From Bradyrhizobium sp. LLZ17 (GTDB lineage Bacteria; Pseudomonadota; Alphaproteobacteria; Rhizobiales; Xanthobacteraceae): 64,000 bases of DNA. Made by a program: the position numbers and the translations under genes. The notes below the pieces were generated by a model that was not told the origin of the DNA, did not search any database, and worked only from the letters and a program-made list of their open reading frames with translations. This document shows, piece by piece, positions 8,278-18,198 of the stretch; position 1 is the stretch's first letter; each line of letters starts with the position of its first letter. Where the stretch lies: positions 124,001 to 188,000 of the forward strand of contig NZ_CP165734.1 in assembly GCF_041200145.1 (NCBI RefSeq), given 5' to 3'.

Positions 8278-8347
8278 AGAGCGTTTTCGAGCGAAGTGAA
8301 TGCCGATTCGCGTGAAGAACACGCGCCAAAACAAGACTTTAGAGCTT
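8278..8347. repeat. dispersed repeat (GCGTTTTCGAGCGAAGTG type)
   Basis: The stretch runs from GAGCGTTTTCGAGCGAAGTG through ATTCGCGTGAAGAACACGCG to AAAACAAGACTTTAGAGC. This matches a repeated intergenic sequence I associate with Bradyrhizobium genomes. It fills most of the 200-base gap after the HxlR gene. A short inverted repeat (GGTTCTGA / TCAGAACC, 8349-8369) beside it may help end hxlR transcription. Confidence 0.55.
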
Positions 8348-8376
8348 AGGTTCTGATTCACTCAGAACCGAAAAGC

Positions 8377-8853
8377 TCAGAGGTTGCCGGCCCGGGCCTT
8401 CGGCTTACCCGCGGCGCGCCGGCGCAAGCGAAGATCGGCAAGCGTGATCTCGCGCCCAAGGGAGGAGCGGACCTTTATCGGGTCCAGTTCGCTGCCGTCG
8501 ACGCCGTCAAGCATTTGAATCGGGGGCGGATCGGGCCGGAACAGCCATCGGTCACCCCATTGGCGCAGTGCGATGATGGTCGCAAAGAGATCCTCGCCCA
8601 TTTCGGTCAGAACATACTCGTGCCGCCGCGCTTCCTCGGCGATGGGCCGGCGTTCGAGAATGCCAGAGGCGACGAGTTTCTTCAGTCGGGCGGTCAGCAG
8701 GTTCCGCGACATCTCCAGCTCCTTCTGGAAATCGTCAAATCGGGTCGTGCCGCCAAAGGCCTGGCGCAGGATCATCAAACTGCCCCAGTCGCCGATGACG
8801 TCAACGGAGCGGGCCATGGGGCACTCGTACGAGGCCCAACTTTTCCGCTGCAT
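8377..8853 (-). CDS. HxlR-family transcriptional regulator
   Basis: The 158-residue protein has the HxlR pattern: an N-terminal cysteine (SYECPMARSVDVIGDWG), then the winged helix 'SLMILRQAFGGTTRFDDFQKE', 'MSRNLLTARLKKLVASGILE' and 'HEYVLTEMGEDLF', followed by a C-terminal extension of about 55 residues. Such proteins are often redox- or aldehyde-responsive repressors or activators. ATG 8853 is preceded by GGAGA; longer starts add sequence unlike the family. Its likely target is the oxidoreductase/hydratase pair just downstream. Confidence 0.85.
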   Translation of the reverse strand: MQRKSWASYECPMARSVDVIGDWGSLMILRQAFGGTTRFDDFQKELEMSRNLLTARLKKLVASGILERRPIAEEARRHEYVLTEMGEDLFATIIALRQWGDRWLFRPDPPPIQMLDGVDGSELDPIKVRSSLGREITLADLRLRRRAAGKPKARAGNL

Positions 8854-8966
8854 GGACTGATCTCCTTCGCCGGTGTCGCCTGGGCAGGAATTAAAGTCCC
8901 ATGCGACAACCGACAAGGTTGCCACAAACTCCTGCCGTCGTCTCTCCCACGGAGAGGGTGCCCCAC

Positions 8967-10024
8967 CTAGGCCCCAGCCTCCCTCAACACCCGCTCCGCA
9001 ATCGCCACCACCTCGCTTGCCGCGATATCCCGCATGCAGCGGTGGTCGTTCATCTTGCAGATCGTGCTCTGGCAGGGTTGGCAGGCGAGCACGCTCTTGT
9101 CCTGCACGACAGTGGCGGCGAGGCCGTTGAGGGGGCCCAGAGATAGGGGCTGGTCGGGCCGAAAATGCCCATGGTGGGCGTCCCCAATGCGGCTGCGATA
9201 TGCATCAGGCCGGAATCGTTGGAGATGGCGGCGCCGGCCGCGGCCATGGCCAGCACGCCGTTGCGCAGGTCGGTGCCGGTGAGGTCGCGGACACCCGGGC
9301 CGCCTGCCGCGACGATATCCTGGGCGAGGCCCTTTTCCGCGGGGCCGCCGACCACCCAGACCTCCAGCCCGCGCTCGACCAGCAGCCGGGCGGCCTCCGG
9401 ATAGGAGGTCCAGCGCTTCGAGACGCCGACCGAGCCGGGGGCGAGCGCCACGGCGGCGCCCGCACTCAAGCCGTTGGCCTGCCGCCAGCGGGCGATGTCC
9501 TCGGACGGGACCCGCAATTGCGGCACCGGCCATTCCGGCGGCAGCGGCGCGCCGTCGGGCTGGGCCAGCGCGGCGTTCTTGTCGATGAAGCGGGGAAGCT
9601 TCTTCTCCCCCCAGCGCCAGCGGTTGAGCAGGCCGAACCGGAACTCACCGACGAAGCCGACCCGCTCGGGGATGCCGGCCAGCGCCGGCGCGATGGCCGC
9701 CTTCCAGGTCCGGGGCAGCACCAGGGCGGTACCGTAGTTCCGCGCGCGCAGGAGCTTTGCCAGCCCGAACTGGCGGCCTACGGCAAGCTGGCTGCGCGGC
9801 AGGTCCCAGAGGATGCCCTCGCGCACGCCGGGCATATAATCGACCAGCGGGGCACATAGCGAGGTGGTCAGGAGATCGACCGGCCGATTCGGCCATCGCT
9901 CCTTCAGGACCCGCACGACGGTGTGATTCCGGACGAAATCGCCGATCCACATATAGGGGACGATCAGGATCGGGCGCGTGTCGCTCGGGTCCTCATTTCC
10001 GCCGAATTGCAGATCTTTGTTCAT
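8967..10024 (-). CDS. waaF: ADP-heptose:LPS heptosyltransferase (WaaF-like), frameshifted as sequenced
   Basis: Two frames together give a family-length protein of about 352 residues (GT9). The long frame holds PILIVPYMWIGDFVRNHTVV, VALAPGSVGVSKRW, 'LVERGLEVWVVGGPAEKGLA', DLTGTDLRNGVLAM and 'ISNDSGLMHIAAALGTP', and derails after FGPTSPYLWAP. At 9131-9135 there are five G (five C on the coding strand) where six restore LNGLAATVV and the WaaF tail CQPCQSTICKMNDHRCMRDI. The enzyme adds heptose to lipid A-core at the inner membrane. ATG 10024 is chosen; a GTG at 10039 is possible. It is divergent from hldD, which makes the donor sugar. Confidence 0.85.
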
Positions 10025-10182
10025 TCTTAGGGAGACCACGGGTGCTCTGATGTGGCGGTTCGGTTAGCTGCTCCGGGGCGCCGGGTAAAGCGGCGGCAGC
10101 GCCGATCCCAAAACCGCTTACACTTTGGCAGATCATGCGCTAGGGCAGAACCGGACCTTAAAACTCGGGCAGGGATGCTGGA

Positions 10183-11163
10183 ATGTTGCTGGTGACCGGC
10201 GGGGCCGGTTTTATCGGATCGAATGTCGTGGCCGCGTTGAACGACGCCGGCCGCAGCGACGTCGTGGTCTGCGATCGCCTCGGTACCGACGGCAAGTGGC
10301 GCAATCTCGCCAAGCGACAGCTTGTGGATATCGTTCCGCCGGCTGAGTTGCTCGACTGGCTCAAGGGCCGCAAGCTCGATGCGGTCATCCATCTCGGCGC
10401 GATTTCCGAGACCACAGCCACCGACGGCGATCTCGTCATCGAGACCAATTTCCGCCTCTCGATGCGCCTGCTGGATTGGTGCACCGCCAATGCTGTGCCG
10501 CTGATCTACGCTTCGTCGGCGGCGACCTATGGCGACGGGACGGAAGGCTTCGACGACGATTCTTCGCTGCCTGCGCTGAAGCAACTGCGGCCGATGAACC
10601 TCTACGGATGGAGCAAGTATCTGTTCGATCTTACTGTTGCCGAGCGCGTCGCGAACGGCGACAAGCTGCCGCCGCAATGGGCTGGCTTGAAATTCTTCAA
10701 CGTGTTCGGCCCGAACGAGTACCACAAGGGCGCGATGATGAGCGTGCTGGCGCGCCGCTTCGACGACGTCAAGGCGGGCCGTGTCGTGCAATTGTTCAAG
10801 TCGCACTGCGAAGGCATCGCCGACGGCGATCAGCGCCGCGATTTCATCTATGTCGACGACGTCGTGCGCGTGATCATGTGGCTGCTGGCAACGCCATCGG
10901 TCTCCGGCATCTTCAATGTCGGCACCGGCAAGGCCCGCAGCTTCAGGGACCTGATGCTGGCCGCCTATGCGGCGCTCGGCACCAGGCCCAACATCGACTA
11001 CATCGACATGCCCGAACAGATCCGCGGCAGCTATCAGTACTTTACCCAGAGCAAGGTCGATCGTCTCCACCGCGCCGGCTATAATGGCGGCTTCACGACG
11101 CTGGAGGATGCGGTGAAGGCCTATGTCGGGGATTATCTCGACCGGCCCGATCGCTTCCGCTGA
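10183..11163 (+). CDS. hldD: ADP-L-glycero-D-manno-heptose-6-epimerase
   Basis: A 326-residue extended SDR protein. The NAD(P) motif GGAGFIG starts at residue 6. The family pattern continues with LGAISETTATDGD, the serine/threonine segment YASSAATYGDG, the YGWSK active-site motif near residue 140, FFNVFGPNEYHKG and the substrate region 'DGDQRRDFIYVDD'. HldD converts the D,D-heptose nucleotide into ADP-L-glycero-D-manno-heptose for the LPS core. hldE follows after nine bases, so the two heptose genes form an operon. A short G-rich ribosome site precedes the ATG. Confidence 0.95.
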   Translation: MLLVTGGAGFIGSNVVAALNDAGRSDVVVCDRLGTDGKWRNLAKRQLVDIVPPAELLDWLKGRKLDAVIHLGAISETTATDGDLVIETNFRLSMRLLDWCTANAVPLIYASSAATYGDGTEGFDDDSSLPALKQLRPMNLYGWSKYLFDLTVAERVANGDKLPPQWAGLKFFNVFGPNEYHKGAMMSVLARRFDDVKAGRVVQLFKSHCEGIADGDQRRDFIYVDDVVRVIMWLLATPSVSGIFNVGTGKARSFRDLMLAAYAALGTRPNIDYIDMPEQIRGSYQYFTQSKVDRLHRAGYNGGFTTLEDAVKAYVGDYLDRPDRFR

Positions 11164-11172
11164 GGCCCTTTG

Positions 11173-12660
11173 ATGATGCCGACGCCCATTCTCGATTTCG
11201 ATGCACTCGCGCAAGACTTCACGCGCCGCACGGTGCTGTGCATCGGCGACATCATGCTGGACGAGTTCGTGTATGGCGACGTGTCGCGGATTTCACCGGA
11301 AGCGCCGACGCCGGTGATCAGCGCCCAGCGCAGCGAAATCCATATCGGCGGTGCGGGGAATGTCGCGCGCAATATCGCCTCCCTCGGCGCGCGCTGCGTC
11401 TTTGTCGGCCTCGTCGGCGACGATGAGCCGGGCAGGCGGCTCGCGGCCGCGCTTGCCGACCAGGCCGACATCGAAAACCTGCTGGTCTGCGATCCGTCGC
11501 GGCCGACCACGCGAAAAGTGCGCTTCGTCTCCGAGCATTTTTCCACGCACATGCTGCGCGCGGACTGGGAGCAGGCGGCGCCTGCTTCCGATGCCGTCGA
11601 GACCAGGCTGATCGAGACGATCCTGCCGCAGATCGCGCGCGCCGACGTCGTGCTGCTGTCCGACTATGCCAAGGGTGTGCTGACCGCGCGCGTGATCCGC
11701 CACACCATCGACGCCGCGCGAAAACTCGGCAAGCCCGTGATCGTCGATCCCAAGAGCCTGAACTGGGCAATCTATCGCGGCGCCACGCTGCTCACGCCCA
11801 ACCGCAAGGAATTTTCGGAAGCCACCCGCAGCCGCGCCGACACGGGGCAGAGTATCGTCGCTGCCTCGGAAGACGTGATGCGGCTTGCCGATTGCGAGGC
11901 GATCCTCGTCACCCACGGCGAGCACGGCATGACGCTGGTGCCGCGCAACGGCGAGGCCGTCCACGTTCCCGCCTTTCCGGTCAAGGTGCGCGACGTGTCC
12001 GGCGCCGGCGACACTGTCGCCGCCGCGCTCGCGGTCTCGCTCGCGGCGGGCGCGCACTGGGACACCGCGTTGCGGATCGCAAATGCGGCAGCCGCCGTTG
12101 CGGTCGGCAAGCAGGGCACGGCGAGCGTGAGCGCTGCCGAGCTGCGGCGGAAGATCTTGCCGCACGCCTATCTCGCGGCCGAGGAGAAGATCGTGCTCGA
12201 GGCCGGAGCACTCGATGCGCAGCTTGCGGAATGGCGCAGGCTGGGCTTGCGGGTCGGCTTCACCAATGGCTGTTTCGACATCCTGCATCCCGGCCATGTC
12301 AAGGTGTTGACCGCGGCGCGCGCCGCTTGCGATCGCCTGATCGTGGGGCTCAACAGCGACGCTTCGGTGCGGCGCCTGAAAGGCGCGGACCGTCCGGTCC
12401 AGGACGAGCGCGCGCGGGCCGAAGTGCTGGCGGCGCTCGAAGCGGTCGATCTCGTCGTCATCTTCGAGGAGGACACGCCGATCGAACTGATCACCCGGAT
12501 CAAGCCGAGTGCGCTGGTCAAGGGCGGCGACTACACCCGCGAGCAGGTGGTCGGCTACGAGGTCGTCGAGGCCGCAGGCGGCAGCGTCGTGCTGGTCGAC
12601 ATTCTCCAGGGCTTCAGCACGACGGCGCTGGTTCATCGCGCGCGGGGAGATGGCAAGTGA
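11173..12660 (+). CDS. hldE: bifunctional heptose-7-phosphate kinase / heptose-1-phosphate adenylyltransferase
   Basis: The protein is about 495 residues, the usual bifunctional length. Residues 1-320 form a PfkB-type kinase: [10 protein letters not shown] near residue 55, [10 protein letters not shown], and the catalytic [13 protein letters not shown] near residue 276. Residues 355-490 form the nucleotidyltransferase domain with [14 protein letters not shown] near 363 and VVIFEEDTP. The protein phosphorylates D-glycero-D-manno-heptose 7-phosphate and then adenylylates the 1-phosphate. Two tandem ATGs (11173, 11176) follow a TTG; the first ATG is used. The stop overlaps the GTG of the next gene. 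Confidence 0.95.
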   Translation: MMPTPILDFDALAQDFTRRTVLCIGDIMLDEFVYGDVSRISPEAPTPVISAQRSEIHIGGAGNVARNIASLGARCVFVGLVGDDEPGRRLAAALADQADIENLLVCDPSRPTTRKVRFVSEHFSTHMLRADWEQAAPASDAVETRLIETILPQIARADVVLLSDYAKGVLTARVIRHTIDAARKLGKPVIVDPKSLNWAIYRGATLLTPNRKEFSEATRSRADTGQSIVAASEDVMRLADCEAILVTHGEHGMTLVPRNGEAVHVPAFPVKVRDVSGAGDTVAAALAVSLAAGAHWDTALRIANAAAAVAVGKQGTASVSAAELRRKILPHAYLAAEEKIVLEAGALDAQLAEWRRLGLRVGFTNGCFDILHPGHVKVLTAARAACDRLIVGLNSDASVRRLKGADRPVQDERARAEVLAALEAVDLVVIFEEDTPIELITRIKPSALVKGGDYTREQVVGYEVVEAAGGSVVLVDILQGFSTTALVHRARGDGK

Positions 12661-13943
12661 CGATGCTGGCCCGCGAGACCACCGGTCAGATGCTGTGGCA
12701 GCGTCTGCGCAGTCCGGCGGCCTGGGGCGAGACGGTCGACCTGTTCGCGATCCTGACCGCGGCGTCGCTGCCCTGGTCAACCTCGCTTGCGGGCATATTC
12801 AACGCGCTCATGCTGCTCTGCATGGTGCCGTTCCTCGACGTTCGCGAGTTCCTGCAATCACTCAAACGTTCGATCTGCGCCGCGCCGATCGCGCTGGTCC
12901 TGCTCGCGCTGGTGGGGACATTGTGGTCGGACGCGGCCTGGGGCGCGCGCTTTTACGCGGTCAATCCCACCGTCAAGCTGCTGATGCTTCCGGCTCTGCT
13001 GTTTCACTTCACGCGGTCGCGGCGCGGGCATTGGGTGTTCGTCGCCTTCCTGGCGTCCTGCGCACTGTTGTCGGTGATGTCGTGGCTGGTCGCCTTTTAC
13101 CCCAACCTCGCGCTCAAGACCGATCCCGCCGAACGCGGCATCTTCGTCAAGAACTACATCGACCAAAGCCAGGAGTTCACCCTGTGCGCGGTCGCGCTGG
13201 CCTATCCGATCGTGATGCTGCTGCGCCAGAAGCGCTACTGGATCGCCGGTTTGCTCACGGCGCTGGCACTCAGCTTCTTCGTCAACATGGCTTTCGTGGT
13301 GGTGTCGCGCACCGCGCTCGTTACCATCCCGATCCTGTTCGGCGTGTTCGCGCTGCTGCACCTGAGATGGCGCAGTATCGCGATCATCTCCGTCGCTCTG
13401 CTTGCGGGCGCCGCTGTCGCCTGGCAGGCCTCGCCGCAGCTGCGCAAGACCGCCGACACGTTCGTGAGCGACTACACCCGCTACAAGGAAAGGGGCGAGC
13501 CGACCTCGGCCGGCTTGCGGCTGGAATTCTGGCGAAAGTCCCTCGGCTTCTTCGCGGAGGCGCCGATCATGGGGCACGGCACCGGCTCGACGCGCGGATT
13601 GTTCGAGCGCGTCGCAACCCCCGGCGGTCAGTACCTGGCCTCCGCCGAGGTGATCGGCAACCCGCATAACCAGACGCTGAACGTTGCCGTGCAATGGGGC
13701 ATCATCGGCGTCGTCGTCCTCTATGCGATCTGGATTCTGCACCTTCGGCTGTTTCGCGGCGATGGACTTGCCAACTGGGTCGGTCTGCTGGTCGTGGCGC
13801 AGAACATCTTCACCTCGCTGTTCAACTCCCATCTGTTCGACTTCCACGAGGGCTGGATGTACGTCCTCGGCGTCGGCGTCGCCGGCGGCATGGTGATCCG
13901 GGCTCAACTGGCCGAGACGAAGCTGGGGGAAGCAGGTTCCTGA
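12657..13943 (+). CDS. O-antigen ligase-like membrane protein
   Basis: The roughly 428-residue protein is rich in membrane helices: about ten hydrophobic stretches, for example [13 protein letters not shown] and [17 protein letters not shown] large hydrophilic loop carries the Wzy_C-type signature: [20 protein letters not shown] and then [14 protein letters not shown]. WaaL-family ligases transfer polysaccharide from undecaprenyl diphosphate to lipid A-core on the periplasmic face; Wzy polymerases share the fold, so ligase versus polymerase is not settled. GTG 12657 overlaps the hldE stop and is preceded by GGGGAG. It is probably in an operon with hldD-hldE. Confidence 0.82.
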   Translation: MTMLARETTGQMLWQRLRSPAAWGETVDLFAILTAASLPWSTSLAGIFNALMLLCMVPFLDVREFLQSLKRSICAAPIALVLLALVGTLWSDAAWGARFYAVNPTVKLLMLPALLFHFTRSRRGHWVFVAFLASCALLSVMSWLVAFYPNLALKTDPAERGIFVKNYIDQSQEFTLCAVALAYPIVMLLRQKRYWIAGLLTALALSFFVNMAFVVVSRTALVTIPILFGVFALLHLRWRSIAIISVALLAGAAVAWQASPQLRKTADTFVSDYTRYKERGEPTSAGLRLEFWRKSLGFFAEAPIMGHGTGSTRGLFERVATPGGQYLASAEVIGNPHNQTLNVAVQWGIIGVVVLYAIWILHLRLFRGDGLANWVGLLVVAQNIFTSLFNSHLFDFHEGWMYVLGVGVAGGMVIRAQLAETKLGEAGS

Positions 13944-13956
13944 ACGGCCGCGCGGC

Positions 13957-14061
13957 TGGCAAGTCTGTTGTTGGCAAGTCTGTTGCTGGCAAGTCTCTTG
14001 CTGGCAAGTCTTTTTCGAGCAAGTCTTGTGATGGCAAGTCTTGTGCTGGCAACTCCCGTCG
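13957..14061 (+). repeat. 15-bp tandem repeat, seven copies
   Basis: Seven consecutive 15-mers built on TGGCAAGTCTGTTGC lie between the ligase stop and the next gene: two near-identical copies, then progressively altered ones. The unit is a multiple of three and stays open in several frames (GKSVA-, ASLLL- and TCQQQ-like peptides). It may therefore be read as an N-terminal leader of the next gene if translation begins upstream. Confidence 0.85.
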
Positions 14062-14117
14062 AGATGGGTTATCAGCGCGGTCAGGTTGCAACTCACGGGA
14101 TATTCATCGGTCGGCGG

Positions 14118-16030
14118 ATGAGGCGTCTTTCGCATCTTACCTCGCGCAATTATCTGATCGCGCTCCACGACCTGCTGGCGACCACGGCGGCGCTGTTCGT
14201 AGCGTTTTATCTGCGTTTCGAGGGCGGTGAGGGCTTCTACGACCGCTTGCCGCTGCTGCTGCAGATCCTGCCCTACTTCCTCGCCTTCAGCGTGGTCGTG
14301 TTCTTCATCTTCAACCTGACCACGACGAAATGGCGCTTCATCTCGCTGCCGGACGCGCTGAACATCATCCGCGTCGCAAGCGTGCTGACGGTTGCGCTCC
14401 TCGCGCTCGACTACATCTTCGTCGCCCCCAACGTTCGCGGCGCCTTCTTTCTCGGCAAGGTCACGATCGTTCTCTACTGGTTCCTTGAAATCTCCTTTCT
14501 CAGCGCCTTGCGCATGACCTATCGCTACTTCCGCTATACGCGGGTGCGACGCCGTGCCAGGACCACGGATGCCGCGCCGACGCTGCTGATTGGCCGTGCC
14601 GCGGACGCCGAGGTGCTGCTGCGCGGCATCGAAAGCGGCGCGATCAAGCGCATCTGGCCGGTCGGCGTGCTGTCGCCGTCGCACTCCGATCGCGGCCAGT
14701 CGATCCGCAACGTGCCGGTGCTGGGCGGCATCGACGACATCGAGGACGTCATCGCCGACTTCGCCAAGCGCAACAAGGCGATCGCACGCATCGTGATGAC
14801 ACCGTCGGCGTTCGAGCCGGAGGCTCATCCGAATCGATCCTGATGCGGGCGCGCAAGCTCGGGGTGATCGTCAATCGCATGCCCTCGCTCGAGAGCGGCG
14901 ATACGCCGCGGCTGACGGCCGTGGCGGTCGAGGACCTGCTGCTGCGCCCGAGCGAGATCATCGACTATGCGCGCCTCGAAGCGCTGATCAAGGGCAAGGC
15001 GGTGATCGTCACCGGCGGCGGCGGCTCGATCGGCTCCGAGATCTGCGAGCGTGTCGTCGCCTTCGGCGCCGCGCGCCTCCTGATCGTGGAAAATTCCGAG
15101 CCGGCGCTGTACGCGGTCACCGAGGCGCTCGCGGCGCATGGCGCGGCTGCCGCGATCGAAGGCCGGATCGCCGACATCCGCGATCGCGAGCGCATCATGC
15201 GCCTGATGGCCGAGTTCAAACCGGATATCGTGTTCCATGCCGCCGCCCTCAAGCATGTGCCGATCCTGGAGCGCGACTGGAGCGAGGGCGTCAAGACCAA
15301 CATCTTCGGTTCGATCAACGTGGCCGATGCCGCGCACAATGCCGGCGCCGAAGCCATGGTGATGATCTCCACCGACAAGGCGATCGAGCCGGTGTCGATG
15401 CTCGGCCTGACCAAGCGCTTCGCCGAGATGTACTGCCAGGCGCTCGACCATGATCTTGCGGCGGGTCACGGCGGCGCCAAGCCGCCGATGCGGCTGATCT
15501 CGGTCCGGTTCGGCAATGTGCTGGCCTCGAACGGCTCGGTGGTGCCGAAATTCAAGGCCCAGATCGACGCCGGCGGCCCGGTGACGGTGACGCATCCCGA
15601 CATGGTCCGCTACTTCATGACCATCCGCGAGGCCTGCGATCTCGTCATCACGGCGGCAACGCACGCGCTCGGTACACAGCGTCCGGACGTCTCGGTCTAC
15701 GTGCTCAATATGGGCCAGCCGGTGAAGATCGTCGATCTCGCCGAGCGCATGATCCGCCTCTCCGGCCTGCAGCCCGGCTACGACATCGAGATCGTGTTCA
15801 CCGGCATGCGGCCGGGTGAGCGCCTGCATGAGATCCTGTTCGCGTCCGAGGAGCCCACCCGCGAGATCGGCGTTGCCGGCATCATGGCCGCGCAGCCGAA
15901 CGAGCCGCCGATGCAGACCCTGCGCAAATGGATCACGGCGCTCGAGCAGGCGATCGCACGGGACGATCGGGCGACCATCAGGACCATCCTGAAGGATGCG
16001 GTCCCTGAATTCGGGTCGACCGCGGCCTGA
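14118..16030 (+). CDS. CapD/WbpM-type nucleotide-sugar 4,6-dehydratase, frameshifted as sequenced
   Basis: With one base restored the gene encodes about 637 residues, the length of membrane-anchored WbpM/CapD proteins. The N-terminal part has four to five membrane helices (IALHDLLATTAALFVAFYL onward) and a Rossmann-like domain (TLLIGRAADAEVLLRGI). At 14829-14830 CC should be CCC: the frame then runs from EPEAHP into SILMRARKLGVIVNRM. The catalytic domain has VTGGGGSIGSE near residue 297, the STDKAIEPVSMLGLTKR active-site segment and VRFGNVLASNGSVVP. The enzyme makes a 4-keto-6-deoxy-HexNAc nucleotide for surface glycans. An upstream repeat-encoded leader is possible. Confidence 0.85.
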
Positions 16031-16032
16031 TC

Positions 16033-17254
16033 ATGCAGTCTCGAGGCAAGATCGTGGTCGCGAGCCAGCATTACCCGCCGGATCCGAGCACGACCGCGGC
16101 GATCATGGCCGAGATCGCCTGCCGCCTCGCTGCCGACCACGACGTGGTCGTGCTGTCGGGCTCACCCGGCACGCTGCCGGTTTCGCAGACCGGTCCGGGC
16201 AAGCCGCGCGTCGTTGCTGTCAGGAACCGGATGGCGGAGAAGGCGGCACTGGTGCAACGCGGTCTGTCCGAACTGCTGTTCGTGCTGCGCACCTTCTTTG
16301 CGCTGATGCGGGAGCTTCGGCGAGGTGACGTCGCGCTCACCGTCACCGCGCCGTTCATGCTGCCTTACGCGGTGGCGGCGGCGGCAAGGCTCAGGGGCGC
16401 GCGCTCGGCGCTGATCATGCACGATCTTTTTCCGGACGTGCTGGTGATGGCCGGGCTGCTGAAGCCCGGTTCGATCGTGGCGAGGACGATGCGCGCCGCC
16501 AACGGCCTGATGTTCCGCGCCCTCAACGCCGTCATCACGATCGGCCGCGATGCCGAGCGGCCGCTGCTGAGCTATTCCGGCATGACCCGGAACAAGATCC
16601 GCTTCATCCCGAACTGGGCGACGCTCGTGCCGGCGCCGCGGCCGGTGACGCCGGACAATCCGTTCCGCAAGTCGCTCGCGGCCCGCTTCATTGTCGGCCT
16701 GTCGGGCAATCTCGGCTTCACCCATGATCCGGGGATCGTGTTCGAGGCGGCGCGCTTGCTCAAGGACGAGCCGGATATTCACTTCCTGCTCTCCGGCTGG
16801 GGCATCGGCTTCGAGCGGCTGAAGCAGTTGCAGGCGGCTTTGAGCCTGCCCAACGTTTCCTTCGTGGCGCGGGTCGAGGATTCCGAGCTCGAGCGGTTTC
16901 TGGCTGCGGCCAATCTCTGGATCATTCCGTACCGGAAAGACGTCGCGGGGGTGTCGGTGCCGAGCCGTTTCTATAATCTGCTGGCGGTCGGGCGTCCGGT
17001 CGTGCTGGTCTCCGAGCCGCAGGCCGAAGCTGCCTTGACGGTCGTGGAGAACCGGCTGGGTTGGGTCGTGACGCCGGGCCGCGCCGATCAGCTCGCCGAG
17101 GCCATCCGTGCCGCGTCCCTGTTCCGACAACACCGGCATTGCGGAGCGTGCCGTGAAGGCGGCATCGAAGTTCGATCGCGCCGTCGCGATGAACGCCTAT
17201 GCCGCGCTGGCAGACGAACTGCTGCGCAACCCGGACCTCAGGGAGCAACGATGA
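16033..17254 (+). CDS. glycosyltransferase family 4 (WbuB-like), frameshifted as sequenced
   Basis: About 406 residues once one extra T at 17122-17123 is removed. The protein has a GT-B layout: an N-domain opening IVVASQHYPPDPSTTAAIMA, the helix-rich MLPYAVAAAARLRGARSA, a linker IRFIPNWATLVP, and the C-domain 'FIVGLSGNLGFTHDPG', 'WIIPYRKDVAGVSVPSRFYN' and LAVGRPVVLVSEP. WbuB-type enzymes transfer an N-acetylated amino sugar to a lipid-linked O-unit. After the break the correct frame reads DNTGIAERAVKAASKFDRAV and stops at a TGA overlapping the next ATG (ATGA). The apparent fusion with the next gene results from the frameshift. Confidence 0.82.
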
Positions 17255-18198
17255 GCGAGAACAAGCCGGTCGTGCTGGTGACGGGAGCGAGCGGCTTTCT
17301 CGGCCGTCACGTTGTGCCTGCGCTGATGCGTGCGGGATGGTCGGTCCGCCGCGCGGTCCGCAACCCGGAAGGCCTCGCCGACGAGGTCGTGATCGAGACG
17401 ATCGGCCCCGACACCGATTGGCAGGCCGCGCTCGACGGCGTCGATGCCGTGGTCCATCTCGCCGCGCGCGTGCATCACAAGTACGAGGAGCATGCGGTCC
17501 AGCTCTATCGCAACGTCAACATCGCCGGCACGCTGCATTTGGCGCGCGGCGCCGCCGCGGCCGGCGCGCGCCAGTTCATCTTCATCAGCACGGTTCTCGT
17601 GCATGGCCGCAGCAATGAGGGCCGCGCCCCGTTCAGCGAGGACGACATCCTCACGCCGCGCGGTCTCTACGGCATGTCCAAGGCCGCAGCCGAGGCCGGA
17701 CTGCGGACGCTCGCGCGCGACAGCGACATGAAGATCTCGGTGATCAGGCCGCCGCTGGTCTACGGCGCGGGCGCCAGAGGCAATTTTGCGCTGCTGACGC
17801 GCGCGGTGGACCTTGGACTGCCGCTGCCCTTCGCCGCAATCCGCAACCACCGCGCCTTCCTGGCCGTGCAGAATCTCTCGTCCTTCATGCTGCGCCGGCT
17901 CTCCCACCCCGATTCCACGAGCAATTTCGAGATATTTCTGGTGGCCGACGGAGAGCAGGTCTCGACCCCCGAATTCATTGAGCGTCTCGCCAAGGCATCC
18001 GGTAGGAGCTCGCGGCTGTTCGGCGTGTCGCCGGAGCTGTTGAGCCGGCTTCTCTGCGCGATCGGCCGGCAGGAGATGCATGACAGCCTGATCGGTTCGC
18101 TCGAGCTCAACGTTTCCAAGGCTCTCGCAACCGGATGGCAGCCGCAGGTCTCCCTCGATGAGGGCTTGCGGCTCGCTCTGTCGGCTCAGGACGCCTGA
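17251..18198 (+). CDS. NAD-dependent sugar-nucleotide epimerase/dehydratase
   Basis: A 315-residue SDR protein: VTGASGFLGRHVVPAL at residue 9, VVHLAARVHHK, the serine region FIFISTVLVHG and the catalytic YGMSKAAAE motif, then VIRPPLVYGAG. The WbpV/RmlD-like layout next to a WecA-like transferase and a WbuB-like enzyme suggests that it prepares or reduces a 4-keto sugar (for example toward QuiNAc or FucNAc), but the exact substrate cannot be read. ATG 17251 overlaps the preceding stop. The gene converges with the WecA-like gene and their ends overlap by 13 bases. Confidence 0.8.
   Translation: MSENKPVVLVTGASGFLGRHVVPALMRAGWSVRRAVRNPEGLADEVVIETIGPDTDWQAALDGVDAVVHLAARVHHKYEEHAVQLYRNVNIAGTLHLARGAAAAGARQFIFISTVLVHGRSNEGRAPFSEDDILTPRGLYGMSKAAAEAGLRTLARDSDMKISVIRPPLVYGAGARGNFALLTRAVDLGLPLPFAAIRNHRAFLAVQNLSSFMLRRLSHPDSTSNFEIFLVADGEQVSTPEFIERLAKASGRSSRLFGVSPELLSRLLCAIGRQEMHDSLIGSLELNVSKALATGWQPQVSLDEGLRLALSAQDA

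Noticed and set aside
13957..14061. CRISPR array
   Set aside because: The seven 15-bp units are directly adjacent with no spacers, and no cas genes are nearby.
12858..14828. 656-residue minus-strand frame with TCQQQ repeats
   Set aside because: It covers the well-conserved ligase and dehydratase genes on the other strand; the TCQQQ pattern is just the antisense reading of the 15-bp tandem repeat.
16033..18198. apparent glycosyltransferase-epimerase fusion of 721 residues
   Set aside because: An extra T at 17122-17123 removes the natural stop; in the corrected frame the first gene ends at a TGA overlapping the ATG of the second.
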